NCBI GenBank assembly: GCA_902781515.1
Contig: CACZJU010000020.1
Location: 1 to 35,915, forward strand
Source of the DNA: an uncultured Bacteroidales bacterium
GTDB taxonomy: Bacteria > Bacteroidota > Bacteroidia > Bacteroidales > Bacteroidaceae
Direction of reading: 5' to 3'
DNA: 35,915 bases
In this document: piece after piece, positions 26,463 to 34,428 of the stretch
Layout of the letters: every line of letters starts with the position of its first letter
How positions within the stretch are numbered: position 1 is the first letter of the stretch
Notes under the pieces: model-generated
The model's database searches: none
Told to the model about the DNA's origin: nothing
The model's input: the letters and a program-made list of their open reading frames with translations, nothing else
Position numbers and translations under genes: made by a program

Positions 26463-26810
26463 ATGACCATAAAAGAAGCACAAGAGAAAGTCGATAAATG
26501 GATTCGGGAGTACGGCGTCCGTTACTTCTCCGAACTGACAAATATGGCAGTTCTAACGGAGGAAGTGGGCGAATTGGCTCGAATTATCGCACGCAGATAT
26601 GGTGAACAATCATGGAAAGCAACTGATCCACGTGCAGAAGATAATGGTCAAAAAGCCCTGAAAGAAGAGATGGCAGACGTACTTTGGGTACTTATTTGCC
26701 TCGCAAATCAAACAGGAGTGGACCTTACCGAAGCACTAAAACAAAGCATCGAAAAGAAGACAAATCGTGACAAGACACGCCACATCAACAACCCCAAACT
26801 AACCCCTTAA
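26463..26810 (+). CDS. MazG-like nucleotide pyrophosphohydrolase
   Basis: This 115-residue all-alpha NTP pyrophosphatase-like protein resembles the single-domain MazG group. Metal-binding acidic residues appear as EEVGELARI near 36-44 and KEEMADVLWVLI near 72-83. Members hydrolyse noncanonical or excess NTPs; the substrate is not predictable. It directly abuts dtd with no gap. The last residues (NPKLTP) run into AACCCCAAACTAACCCCTTAAACCC repeat-like DNA, so the native end may have been rewritten by the flanking repeat. Confidence 0.88.
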   Translation: MTIKEAQEKVDKWIREYGVRYFSELTNMAVLTEEVGELARIIARRYGEQSWKATDPRAEDNGQKALKEEMADVLWVLICLANQTGVDLTEALKQSIEKKTNRDKTRHINNPKLTP

Positions 26811-26875
26811 ACCCTTAAACTATTAAACCTTTAAACCTTTTAAACTATTAAGCTAATAAACCTTTAAACTATAAT
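26811..26875. repeat. TTTAAACC/CTATTAA low-complexity repeat between MazG-like and deoC
   Basis: Several copies of CTTTAAAC and ACTATTAA words fill the gap before the deoC ATG at 26879. The words are shared only loosely with the other gaps. Confidence 0.7.
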
Positions 26876-26878
26876 AAT

Positions 26879-27814
26879 ATGAGTGAACATTGCAATTGTG
26901 GTTGCGAACATCACGACCACCACACAGAAGAAATGAGCAAGTACGAACAGGCACTTGCATTGTACGACACCAACATCAGCGACGAGGAAGTTGCACAGAA
27001 AGTAGCACGTCTCATCGAAGAAAAAGTACCTGAAAACGATACTTTAGAGGTGAAAAAATTCCTCATGGGAAGCGTTGAATTGACAACTTTGAAGACAACG
27101 GATAACGATGAAAGCGTGCTGGCTTTAACAGAGAAAGTGAACAAGTTCTATCACGCCTACCCTGCCCTACCCCACGTTGCTACAATTTGTGTTTACCCCT
27201 GCTTTGCAAGTATCGTAAGCCAAAGCCTCGAAGTGGACGGAGTTGAAGTCGCTTGTGTTAGCGGTAGTTTCCCCTCAAGCCAGGCACTGATTGAGGTAAA
27301 AGTTGCAGAAACAGCCCTTGCCCTGAAGGATGGTGCAACAGAGATTGATATGGTGATGAGCGTTGGTAAATATCTCAGCGGTGACTATGAAACAGTATGT
27401 GATGAAATCTTCGAACTGAAAGCACTATGCGGAGAAAAGAAGCTGAAATGTATCCTCGAAACTGGTCTTCTGCCAAGTGCATCAGACATTAAAAAGGCAA
27501 GCATTCTTGCCATGTATGCTGGTGCTGATTACATCAAAACAAGCACAGGTAAGGAGAAACCAGCTGCAACTCCAGAAGCAGCCTATGTGATGTGCCAGGC
27601 CATAAAGGAATACTATGATAAGACTGGAATCCAGATTGGCTTCAAACCCGCCGGTGGACTCAACACTGTTCACGATGCTCTCGTGTACTATACAATTGTA
27701 AAAGAAATTCTCGGCGAAAAGTGGCTGACGAATCAGTACCTTCGTCTTGGAACTTCTCGTCTTGCCAACCTGCTCTTGAGTGAGGTCGAAGGCAAGGAGA
27801 TTAAATTCTTCTAA
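26879..27814 (+). CDS. deoC: Deoxyribose-phosphate aldolase with Cys/His-rich N-terminus
   Basis: DeoC cleaves 2-deoxyribose-5-phosphate to acetaldehyde and glyceraldehyde-3-phosphate in nucleoside catabolism. The TIM-barrel core shows VCVYPCF-type (here ICVYPCFAS), EIDMVMSVGKYL, KCILETGLLPS, and the Schiff-base lysine in DYIKTSTGK. At 311 residues it is longer than the common 220-260-residue form. The extra N-terminus begins HCNCGCEHHDHH at residues 4-15, three Cys and five His in a dozen residues, suggesting metal binding. This tail precedes a helical stretch up to about residue 95. Confidence 0.95.
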   Translation: MSEHCNCGCEHHDHHTEEMSKYEQALALYDTNISDEEVAQKVARLIEEKVPENDTLEVKKFLMGSVELTTLKTTDNDESVLALTEKVNKFYHAYPALPHVATICVYPCFASIVSQSLEVDGVEVACVSGSFPSSQALIEVKVAETALALKDGATEIDMVMSVGKYLSGDYETVCDEIFELKALCGEKKLKCILETGLLPSASDIKKASILAMYAGADYIKTSTGKEKPAATPEAAYVMCQAIKEYYDKTGIQIGFKPAGGLNTVHDALVYYTIVKEILGEKWLTNQYLRLGTSRLANLLLSEVEGKEIKFF

Positions 27815-27833
27815 GACATGACCTGAAAAGCTC

Positions 27834-27914
27834 CGTTTTACCCTCTTGAGAGTCAAAAATTCAAGCCCGTCTATCGAGTTAAAGGATTCTACGCGATTCT
27901 CAGAGGGGTAAAAT
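27834..27914. repeat. Imperfect inverted repeat in the deoC-ompA gap
   Basis: GTTTTACCCTCTTGAGAGTC (27835-27854) pairs with GATTCTCAGAGGGGTAAAAT (27895-27914) over about 17 positions, with two single-base bulges and one or two mismatches. The intervening 40 bases have no obvious pairing. It might be a terminator-like structure, a small RNA or a miniature inverted-repeat element; the sequence does not decide. Confidence 0.6.
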
Positions 27915-27985
27915 AGAGCATAAAGTACTGATTTACGGGCACTAACGACCATTTTTTAATAACGCGATAAAAAGTGAAATAGAAG

Positions 27986-28831
27986 ATGAAGACACCAAAA
28001 TTGCTATTTTTGCTTGCTCTACCCCTTCTTACCACCTCATGCTTGGTTAGTCGAACAAAATACAACTTAGCAGAGGCTGGAAGGTTGGCAGCACTCTATA
28101 GTTGTGACAGTGTGAACGACCTTTTGACTTCAAAAAGAGCAGAATTCGATCTGTTACAAAAATCGCACAACGGATTGCGCGAAGATACAACACAATTACG
28201 AAACGGAATCAGAAACTACCAGAATCTGTTGAAGACGAATCGAAACGAACGTGACTTGCTGTCAACACAACTTAACGACAAAATGAAGCAACTCGACGAA
28301 CGTGAAGAAACCATCCGTCAATTGCGAGGTGTTATTGACGAGCAGAATGCACGCGTAAAATCATTATTAGATAATGTAAAGTCTGCACTTACCGGATTCA
28401 GTAGCGACGAACTCACTGTGCGAGAAGAAGGAGGTAAGGTATATGTTGCCATGAGCGATAAGTTGCTGTTCGAATCAGGTTCGGCAATAGTAAACGAAAT
28501 GGGCAAATCGGCACTTGGTAAACTTGCAAACGTGCTGAATAAGCAACAGGACATTGATGTCTATATTGAAGGACATACAGATTCTGTGCCCATAAAAACT
28601 GCCGTATTCAGCGATAACTGGGACCTTTCGGTATTCCGTGCAACAAGCGTAGTTCGCATACTTACAGCCGATTACGGAGTAAATCCTATGCAGATACAGC
28701 CATGTGGCAGAGGTGAATTCAAACCTATTGACACGAATAAAACGCCAGAAGGACGTGCTCGTAACCGTCGTACGGAAATCATCATTGCACCAAAGCTTGA
28801 TAAGCTCTACGAAATGATTTCAGCACAATAA
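27986..28831 (+). CDS. OmpA-family peptidoglycan-binding lipoprotein
   Basis: This 281-residue protein has a lipoprotein signal with LTTSC and Cys19. A coiled-coil stretch spans about residues 50-125 (heptad-like, rich in Lys, Glu, Arg and Leu). The C-terminal OmpA domain has VYIEGHTDSVPIKT near 192-205 and EGRARNRRTEIII near 260-272, the residues that hold diaminopimelate of peptidoglycan. It is probably anchored in the outer membrane. A long gap and an inverted repeat separate it from deoC, so it may be its own transcription unit. Its stop nearly meets the convergent prenyl synthase stop. Confidence 0.93.
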   Translation: MKTPKLLFLLALPLLTTSCLVSRTKYNLAEAGRLAALYSCDSVNDLLTSKRAEFDLLQKSHNGLREDTTQLRNGIRNYQNLLKTNRNERDLLSTQLNDKMKQLDEREETIRQLRGVIDEQNARVKSLLDNVKSALTGFSSDELTVREEGGKVYVAMSDKLLFESGSAIVNEMGKSALGKLANVLNKQQDIDVYIEGHTDSVPIKTAVFSDNWDLSVFRATSVVRILTADYGVNPMQIQPCGRGEFKPIDTNKTPEGRARNRRTEIIIAPKLDKLYEMISAQ

Positions 28832-28853
28832 AAGGGAACATCAAAGCTCCCTT
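28832..28853. terminator. Weak hairpin between convergent ompA and prenyl synthase genes
   Basis: AAGGGAAC pairs with GCTCCCTT with one mismatch around a 6-base loop. It overlaps the region of both stop codons. No long T-tract follows, so terminator activity is uncertain. Confidence 0.4.
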
Positions 28854-29818
28854 CCTACAACAAAATGTACATAAGACAACAGAGATTCGACAATGTCCGG
28901 GTCTCTGTTTTCCTTTGATAGTAAGGCTGTCGCCCGTTGTGCCAAATTGTACATATTTTTCTCTGTATATTCTATACCATTATTTGCATGAGTGAAAGCT
29001 ACCAAACGAGCAATCTCATCATCGCTGGCCACTCCCCTACGCACTTTTAGAGCAAGAGCCATCATTGCATCATCAGATGTTGATAATAGTGCATGAATAA
29101 CAGGTAGAGTCAGTTTGCCTTCCTTCATATCATTACCACTTGGCTTACCTGTATCGTGCTGATTATCATAATCTAACAGGTCATCACGCATCTGGAAACA
29201 CATACCTAAAGTCTCACCGAAATTCGACATCTGCAGAATGTCCTCTTCCCCACCCCCTGCAAGCATTGCACCAGCCTTGGCACAAGTCTCGAAGAGAGAA
29301 GCTGTCTTCTTACGGATAACATCGTAGTAATCCTGTTCAGATATAGAAGTTTTGTCAAGATTTGCGAGCTGAAGCAATTCACCGTCCGATAATGTCTGAC
29401 CAAGTTCTGAAACCCACGTCACTACCCTATTCGACCCAGTCATTGCAGAATGATAAAGTGCTTTGGAAAGCAAGAAATCACCAACAAGTACTGCAGCCTG
29501 ATTACTGAGCAAAGCATTCACCGACTTCTGTCCACGTCTGCGGTCGCTTTCATCCACCACATCATCGTGAACAAGCGAAGCTGTATGCAAAAGTTCAAGG
29601 GCAACGGCAGCATGAAGAACTTCCTGCCCTACCTTGCCGACATAACGGGCAGCCAAAAGCACAAGTATGGGCCTCATCATCTTTCCCTGTCTCTTAAGCA
29701 GGTGTTTGAGGGCTAAAATCAACAATGGATTATCAGTCTGCAGCGTATCTTCGAACAGTGTTCTATACGCTGTCAGTTCTACCTCTATTGGACGTCTGAT
29801 ATCTTCAAGTTTATCCAT
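28841..29818 (-). CDS. Polyprenyl (octaprenyl-type) diphosphate synthase
   Basis: This 325-residue trans-prenyltransferase builds a long isoprenoid chain from IPP, most likely for menaquinone. The first aspartate-rich motif is HDDVVDESDRRRG (85-89 DDVVD), and the second is QMRDDLLDYDNQHDTGKP near 205-222. The frame extends to 29890, but that extra N-terminus (MQNVKCKG...) is encoded by TTTTACATT repeat DNA, so the ATG at 29818 is preferred. Menaquinone would serve the fumarate reductase found elsewhere in the window. It is divergent from polA. Confidence 0.93.
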   Translation of the reverse strand: MDKLEDIRRPIEVELTAYRTLFEDTLQTDNPLLILALKHLLKRQGKMMRPILVLLAARYVGKVGQEVLHAAVALELLHTASLVHDDVVDESDRRRGQKSVNALLSNQAAVLVGDFLLSKALYHSAMTGSNRVVTWVSELGQTLSDGELLQLANLDKTSISEQDYYDVIRKKTASLFETCAKAGAMLAGGGEEDILQMSNFGETLGMCFQMRDDLLDYDNQHDTGKPSGNDMKEGKLTLPVIHALLSTSDDAMMALALKVRRGVASDDEIARLVAFTHANNGIEYTEKNMYNLAQRATALLSKENRDPDIVESLLSYVHFVVGREL

Positions 29819-29837
29819 CTTATGCTTTCTACGAGTG

Positions 29838-29845
29838 CAAAAATA
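29838..29845 (-). promoter_or_regulatory. Candidate -7 box for the prenyl synthase gene
   Basis: On the minus strand this reads TATTTTTG, matching TAnnTTTG, 19 bases before the ATG at 29818. It supports the shorter start. No -33 TTTG is evident. Confidence 0.5.
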
Positions 29846-29865
29846 CAAAAATATCTTCATATTTA

Positions 29866-29891
29866 ATCCTTTACATTTTACATTTTGCATA
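29866..29891. repeat. TTTACATTTTACATTTT repeat between prenyl synthase and polA
   Basis: TTTACATTTTACATTTTGC repeats the word found at 32799-32829 inside the GH27 signal peptide. It lies between divergent promoters. Confidence 0.7.
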
Positions 29892-29899
29892 ATATTCCC

Positions 29900-29907
29900 T
29901 ATCTTTG
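29900..29907 (+). promoter_or_regulatory. Candidate -7 box for polA
   Basis: TATCTTTG matches TAnnTTTG and ends 22 bases before the polA ATG at 29930. A TTTA at 29877-29880 is 19 bases upstream, a partial -33 match. Confidence 0.5.
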
Positions 29908-29929
29908 ACTTCGCATAAACACCTTAAGC

Positions 29930-32740
29930 ATGGAAAAACTATTTCTTCTTGACGCATACGCACTGATTTATCGCGCTTACTACGCCTTCATAAAGAACCC
30001 CAGAATTAACTCGAAGGGAATGAACACAAGTGCCATTATGGGCTTTGTGAATACGTTAGACGAAGTGCTTGAAAAGGAACATCCGACGCATATAGGTGTG
30101 GCATTTGACCCTTCAGGACCGACTTTCCGACACGAGGCCTACCCTGAATACAAGGCTCAGCGCGAAGAGACACCAGAAGCCATACGCGTAGCCGTACCAT
30201 ATATTAAAAAGATACTTGCAGCATACCATATTCCAGTGCTTGAAACACCTGGATTCGAAGCCGACGATGTCATTGGAACTCTTTCACAACAGGCTGATGC
30301 TCAGGGTATTGATACATACATGATGACACCAGATAAGGACTATGCCCAATTGGTAAGCAGTCATGTAAAGATGTATCGCCCCAGTCTTGGCAAACAAGAT
30401 GCTGAGATTCTCGGTCCGCAAGAAGTTATGGCAAAATACGGACTCACGAACTGTCTGCAGGTAATCGATATGCTTGGACTGATGGGAGACGCAGCCGATA
30501 ACATTCCTGGATGTCCTGGAGTTGGGGAGAAGACAGCCCAGAAGCTCATTCAGCAATTTGGCAGCGTAGAAGGCCTATTAGAACGTACAGATGAACTCAA
30601 AGGAGCAATAAAGCAAAAAGTAGAGGATAATCGCGAACAGATAAAGTTCTCGAAATGGCTGGCAACGATAAAGACCGATGTTCCTATCAAACTGGATATG
30701 GAATCACTCATCGTAGAGCAGCCCGACATTGAACAACTGCGTCAATTATACGAAGAACTAGAGTTTAGAGCCCTGCTGGCGAAGCGCACAGAGCGCACAG
30801 AGAAGGCAGAGGTCACAGAGAAAGTAGGCTCTAAGAAGCAGCAAGCTCCAAGTGGGCAGCTCGACCTCTTTGGATTTGGCACAGAGGGCACAGAGGAGAC
30901 AGAAAACACAGAGATTAAGCAAACAAACAGACAAACCTGGCACGACCTTAATGTCGATTATCAGCTAATAGACACAAAAGAAGGCATTGAGAAACTGCGA
31001 GAAACCCTACTGAAAGCCGAAGCGATATGCCTCGACACAGAAACCACATCACCTGAAAGCATGAAAGCCAGACTGGTAGGACTCTCGTTCGCCGTTCGAG
31101 AACACCAAGCTTGGTATGTTCCTGTACCACAAAGCCGCGAGGGTGCCAGTAGGGTAGTGGAGGCCTTAAAACCCGTCTATGAAAGCGACATTCCCAAGAT
31201 AGGTCAGAACCTTAAATACGACCTCATGGTGCTTGCCAATTATGGTGTCACGCTGCGTGGAACCATGATAGACACCATGATAGCCCACTACCTTATTAGT
31301 CCTGAACTGCATCATGGTATGGACTATATGGCAGAAACGCTGTTAGACTATCAAACCATCCATATCGAAGAACTTATAGGTCCGAAGGGAAAGAAACAGA
31401 AATCGATGGCAGACCTCAGTCCTCAAGAGGTGTACATCTATGCTTGCGAGGATGCTGACGTGACGCTGCGACTATGGAAAGTTCTTGAACCACGCCTAAA
31501 GGAACTTGGATGCTACGAGCTGTTCCGCGATATAGAAATGCCTTTGATGCCTGTTCTGGCATACATGGAGAGAAACGGTGTACGCATAGATACAGAAGGT
31601 CTGCGCGAAACTAGTCGCCTTTTCACCCAAAGGATGCAGCAAATCGAGGACGAAATACACCAGCTAACAGGTGTACCAGACCTTAATATATCGTCACCCA
31701 AACAAGTTGGAGAGGTCCTGTTTGACCGCCTACATATTGTAGATAAGCCCAAGAAGACAAAAACAGGGCAATACGTTACGTCTGAGGAGGTTTTAGAGAG
31801 TCTGCGCACCAAGCATCCAGTAGTGGAGAAAATATTAGCCTACAGAGGGCTAAAGAAGCTTCTAAGCACATACATTGATGCATTACCACAACTCATCAAT
31901 CCTCAGACGGGACACATACACACTTCCTTCAACCAGACAGTAGCTGCCACAGGACGCCTCTCAAGCAGCAATCCAAACCTGCAAAACATCCCTGTTCGAG
32001 ATGCAGAAGGCAAAGAAGTACGACGTGCATTTATTCCCGATTCCAACGAGATTTTCTTCTCCGCCGACTATAGTCAGATAGAGTTGCGAATAATGGCACA
32101 TTTAAGTCAAGATCCGGCTCTCATTGAGGCATTCCGTTCAGGACACGATATTCACGCCGCTACGGCTGCAAAGATATTCCACAAGGCAATAGAAGAAGTC
32201 ACGGGCGATGAACGAAGAAAGGCAAAAACAGCCAACTTTGGCATCATATACGGCATCAGTGCCTTCGGATTAGCCGAACGCATAGGTTGCAGCCGTTCGG
32301 AAGCCAAGGAACTCATCGACGGATACTTCCTAACCTATCCAAAAGTGCGTGAATACATGGACCGTTCAATACAGATGGCACGCGACAGGGGATATACCGA
32401 AACACTTTTCCACCGTCGCTTGGTATTGCCAGATATAAACAGCCGCAATGCAGTAGTTCGCGGTTATGCTGAACGAAATGCCATCAATGCCCCGATTCAG
32501 GGCACTGCTGCCGACATCATTAAGATAGCTATGGTGCGAGTGTATAAAAGACTTATCGACGAAGGTTTCAAGAGCAAGATGATACTTCAGGTGCACGACG
32601 AGCTGAATTTCAGCGTTTTACCCGATGAAATGGAGCGTTTACAGAAGATGGTTGTTGAGGAAATGCAGTCTGCCTGTCAACTCAGCGTACCTCTCGTAGC
32701 CGACTGCGGCAAAGGCTCCAACTGGCTCGAAGCGCACTGA
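29930..32740 (+). CDS. polA: DNA polymerase I with intact proofreading domain
   Basis: This 936-residue Pol I fills gaps in repair and removes Okazaki primers. The 5' nuclease occupies about 1-285 (FEADDVIGTL, DKDYAQL). The 3'-5' exonuclease has Asp369 and Glu371 in CLDTETTS, GQNLKYD, and YACEDADVT, so proofreading residues are present. The polymerase shows motif A DYSQIELRIMAHL, motif B RRKAKTANFGIIYG and motif C QVHDELNF. Between the first two domains, residues 286-299 (RTERTEKAEVTEKV) and 318-328 (TEGTEETENTE) are encoded by tandem CACAGAG repeats inserted in a linker. The frame remains open, so the enzyme should be functional. Confidence 0.98.
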   Translation: MEKLFLLDAYALIYRAYYAFIKNPRINSKGMNTSAIMGFVNTLDEVLEKEHPTHIGVAFDPSGPTFRHEAYPEYKAQREETPEAIRVAVPYIKKILAAYHIPVLETPGFEADDVIGTLSQQADAQGIDTYMMTPDKDYAQLVSSHVKMYRPSLGKQDAEILGPQEVMAKYGLTNCLQVIDMLGLMGDAADNIPGCPGVGEKTAQKLIQQFGSVEGLLERTDELKGAIKQKVEDNREQIKFSKWLATIKTDVPIKLDMESLIVEQPDIEQLRQLYEELEFRALLAKRTERTEKAEVTEKVGSKKQQAPSGQLDLFGFGTEGTEETENTEIKQTNRQTWHDLNVDYQLIDTKEGIEKLRETLLKAEAICLDTETTSPESMKARLVGLSFAVREHQAWYVPVPQSREGASRVVEALKPVYESDIPKIGQNLKYDLMVLANYGVTLRGTMIDTMIAHYLISPELHHGMDYMAETLLDYQTIHIEELIGPKGKKQKSMADLSPQEVYIYACEDADVTLRLWKVLEPRLKELGCYELFRDIEMPLMPVLAYMERNGVRIDTEGLRETSRLFTQRMQQIEDEIHQLTGVPDLNISSPKQVGEVLFDRLHIVDKPKKTKTGQYVTSEEVLESLRTKHPVVEKILAYRGLKKLLSTYIDALPQLINPQTGHIHTSFNQTVAATGRLSSSNPNLQNIPVRDAEGKEVRRAFIPDSNEIFFSADYSQIELRIMAHLSQDPALIEAFRSGHDIHAATAAKIFHKAIEEVTGDERRKAKTANFGIIYGISAFGLAERIGCSRSEAKELIDGYFLTYPKVREYMDRSIQMARDRGYTETLFHRRLVLPDINSRNAVVRGYAERNAINAPIQGTAADIIKIAMVRVYKRLIDEGFKSKMILQVHDELNFSVLPDEMERLQKMVVEEMQSACQLSVPLVADCGKGSNWLEAH
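30787..30824 (+). repeat. CACAGAG tandem repeat inside polA, copy 1
   Basis: CACAGAG words at 30787, 30796 and 30814, with a related GGCAGAG between, encode a Thr-Glu-rich linker. It lies in the linker between the 5' nuclease and 3'-5' exonuclease domains. Confidence 0.75.
30880..30913 (+). repeat. CACAGAG tandem repeat inside polA, copy 2
   Basis: CACAGAG at 30880, 30889 and 30907 encodes TEGTEETENTE. It is separated from copy 1 by a short unique segment (SKKQQAPSGQLDLFGFG). Confidence 0.75.
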
Positions 32741-32744
32741 TAAT

Positions 32745-32782
32745 AAATTAAGAATTAAGAGTTAAGAATTAAGAATTAAGAA
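32745..32782. repeat. AATTAAGA tandem repeat upstream of the GH27 gene
   Basis: At least four copies of AATTAAGA/AGTTAAGA fill the polA-GH27 gap up to the ATG at 32785. The reverse complement words appear at 23568-23603 and 34396-34420. Confidence 0.75.
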
Positions 32783-32784
32783 TT

Positions 32785-34395
32785 ATGAGACGATTATTGC
32801 TTTACGTTTTACATTTTACATTTTACGTTGGATTTTGCCAAACAGCATTTGCCCAGTTGCCTCCCACAATGGGATGGAGCTCGTGGAATACGTTTGCTTT
32901 GAACATCAACGAGGACGTAATAAAAGGTCAGGCTCTGGCAATGGTTTCTACAGGATTAAAAGCTGCAGGCTACCAATATATTAATATCGACGACGGTTAT
33001 TTCTACAACCGTAACGAAACAACAGGAGCCCTGCTCATTCATCCACAGAAATTCCCCAAAGGGTTGCGACCAATAGTCGATTACATCCATTCCTTGGGCT
33101 TAAAGGCTGGAATATACAGCGATGCTGGCGTCAACACCTGCGGCTCGTGGGGCAATCCAGACCGGTCGGGTAGGGGAGTAGGCCTATACGGTCACGACAA
33201 ACAGGACCTCGATATGTTCTTCTCTGACCTCAATTTCGACTTCATAAAGGTCGATTATTGCGGAGGAAACTGGGGTGAGAAGGGACAGGAACTATATCTC
33301 GATGAACGCGAACGATATACTGCTATCAGTAAGACGATGAAAGACACACGTCGTCCTGATGCTATTCTCAACGTATGTCGTTGGGCTTATCCAGGCACAT
33401 GGGTCAAGGACGTCGCCCTTTCGTGGCGTACCACCTACGACATTCGTGACGAATGGAAATCCGTGAAGGGCATACTCGCAGAGAACCTATATCTCGCGGC
33501 ATATAGCGGGCCTGGACATTACAACGATATGGATATGCTTGAGGTGGGCCGCAGAATGTCTGCAGAAGAGGACAAGACGCATTTCGGTCTTTGGTGCATT
33601 ATGAATTCGCCACTCCTAATCGGGTGTGATATGGCTAACGTTCGTCCAGATGCCCTGGAACTGATGAAAAACCGCGATTTAATCAGCATTAATCAGGATA
33701 AGACCTTCCAACAGGCATATCTGGTAAAGCGTTCGAATGAATGCTACATTCTGGTGCGCGACGTAGAGATGCTGAATGGTGTGAAGCGTGTGTTTGCCAT
33801 CTATAACCCCAACGATGACGAAAGATTCGTAACGGTGAATTTCCAAGACCTCGACCTCGCAGGAAAAGTCTCTCTTCGCGATTGCTTTGAGCAGAAGGAA
33901 ATTGGCGAATTCAACGGAGGATTCCAAATTTCCGTTCCTGCCCACGGAACGCGAATTTATAAGGCTACGGGCGAGCAGCGTTTGGAACGCATACGCTATG
34001 AGGCAGAAACAGCCTTCATCAGCGATTATCAGGAAATTCGCAACAACCAAGAGGCAAAGACGGGAATATATACCTCTGACAACGCTTGCAGCAGCGGATA
34101 TAAAGCTACATGGCTGGGAATGAGCGAGAAGAACGATCTCGTGTGGGATAATGTATATACCGAAAAAGGCGGTAAACGCATACTCACTATTGCTTTCATC
34201 TCTGGCAATGAGCGCAATGTCACTGTAAGCGTGAATGGCAAGGAAGTAAAGCAACTGTCTGTGACAAGCGGCGGATGGGATAAAATCGGACGTGTCAGCG
34301 TTCCTATTAAATTAAAGAAGGGACGCAATGTTATCCGTCTGTCTAATGCCAACGACTGGATGCCGGATATCGACTACATAGAAATTAAAAAGTAA
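32785..34395 (+). CDS. Secreted GH27 alpha-galactosidase with C-terminal carbohydrate-binding-like domain
   Basis: This 536-residue enzyme should cleave terminal alpha-galactosyl (or related) residues outside the cytoplasm. A signal peptide ends at AFA-Q, near residue 23/24. The GH27 barrel shows PTMGWSSWNTF, INIDDGYF, the nucleophile Asp157 in FIKVDYCGG, and the likely acid/base Asp219 in SWRTTYDIRDEW. After a beta-sandwich (about 305-390), residues 395-536 resemble a CBM6/35-like domain (YEAETAFI...NVIRLSNANDWMPDIDYIEI). There are no SusCD genes nearby, so it is not in an obvious polysaccharide utilization locus. The signal h-region is partly encoded by TTTTACATT repeats. Confidence 0.93.
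   Translation: MRRLLLYVLHFTFYVGFCQTAFAQLPPTMGWSSWNTFALNINEDVIKGQALAMVSTGLKAAGYQYINIDDGYFYNRNETTGALLIHPQKFPKGLRPIVDYIHSLGLKAGIYSDAGVNTCGSWGNPDRSGRGVGLYGHDKQDLDMFFSDLNFDFIKVDYCGGNWGEKGQELYLDERERYTAISKTMKDTRRPDAILNVCRWAYPGTWVKDVALSWRTTYDIRDEWKSVKGILAENLYLAAYSGPGHYNDMDMLEVGRRMSAEEDKTHFGLWCIMNSPLLIGCDMANVRPDALELMKNRDLISINQDKTFQQAYLVKRSNECYILVRDVEMLNGVKRVFAIYNPNDDERFVTVNFQDLDLAGKVSLRDCFEQKEIGEFNGGFQISVPAHGTRIYKATGEQRLERIRYEAETAFISDYQEIRNNQEAKTGIYTSDNACSSGYKATWLGMSEKNDLVWDNVYTEKGGKRILTIAFISGNERNVTVSVNGKEVKQLSVTSGGWDKIGRVSVPIKLKKGRNVIRLSNANDWMPDIDYIEIKK
32799..32829 (+). repeat. TTTTACATT repeat coding for part of the GH27 signal peptide
   Basis: TTTACGTTTTACATTTTACATTTTACG-type DNA encodes YVLHFTFYV in the hydrophobic core of the signal peptide. 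The same word lies at 29866-29891. Confidence 0.75.
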
Positions 34396-34420
34396 GAATT
34401 CTAATTCTTAATTTAATAAT
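34396..34420. repeat. Short AATTCTTAATT repeat before gdhA
   Basis: GAATTCTAATTCTTAATTTAATAAT words fill the 33-base gap between the GH27 gene and gdhA. No promoter consensus was found in it. Confidence 0.55.
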
Positions 34421-34428
34421 ATAATACT

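Noticed and set aside
28005-28012. TATTTTTG as a promoter -7 box
   Set aside because: It lies inside the signal peptide coding region of the OmpA lipoprotein, downstream of a convincing start codon.
29819-29890. 24-residue N-terminal extension of the prenyl synthase
   Set aside because: It is encoded partly by TTTTACATT repeat DNA and lies upstream of a -7-like box at 29838-29845; family proteins start near the ATG at 29818.
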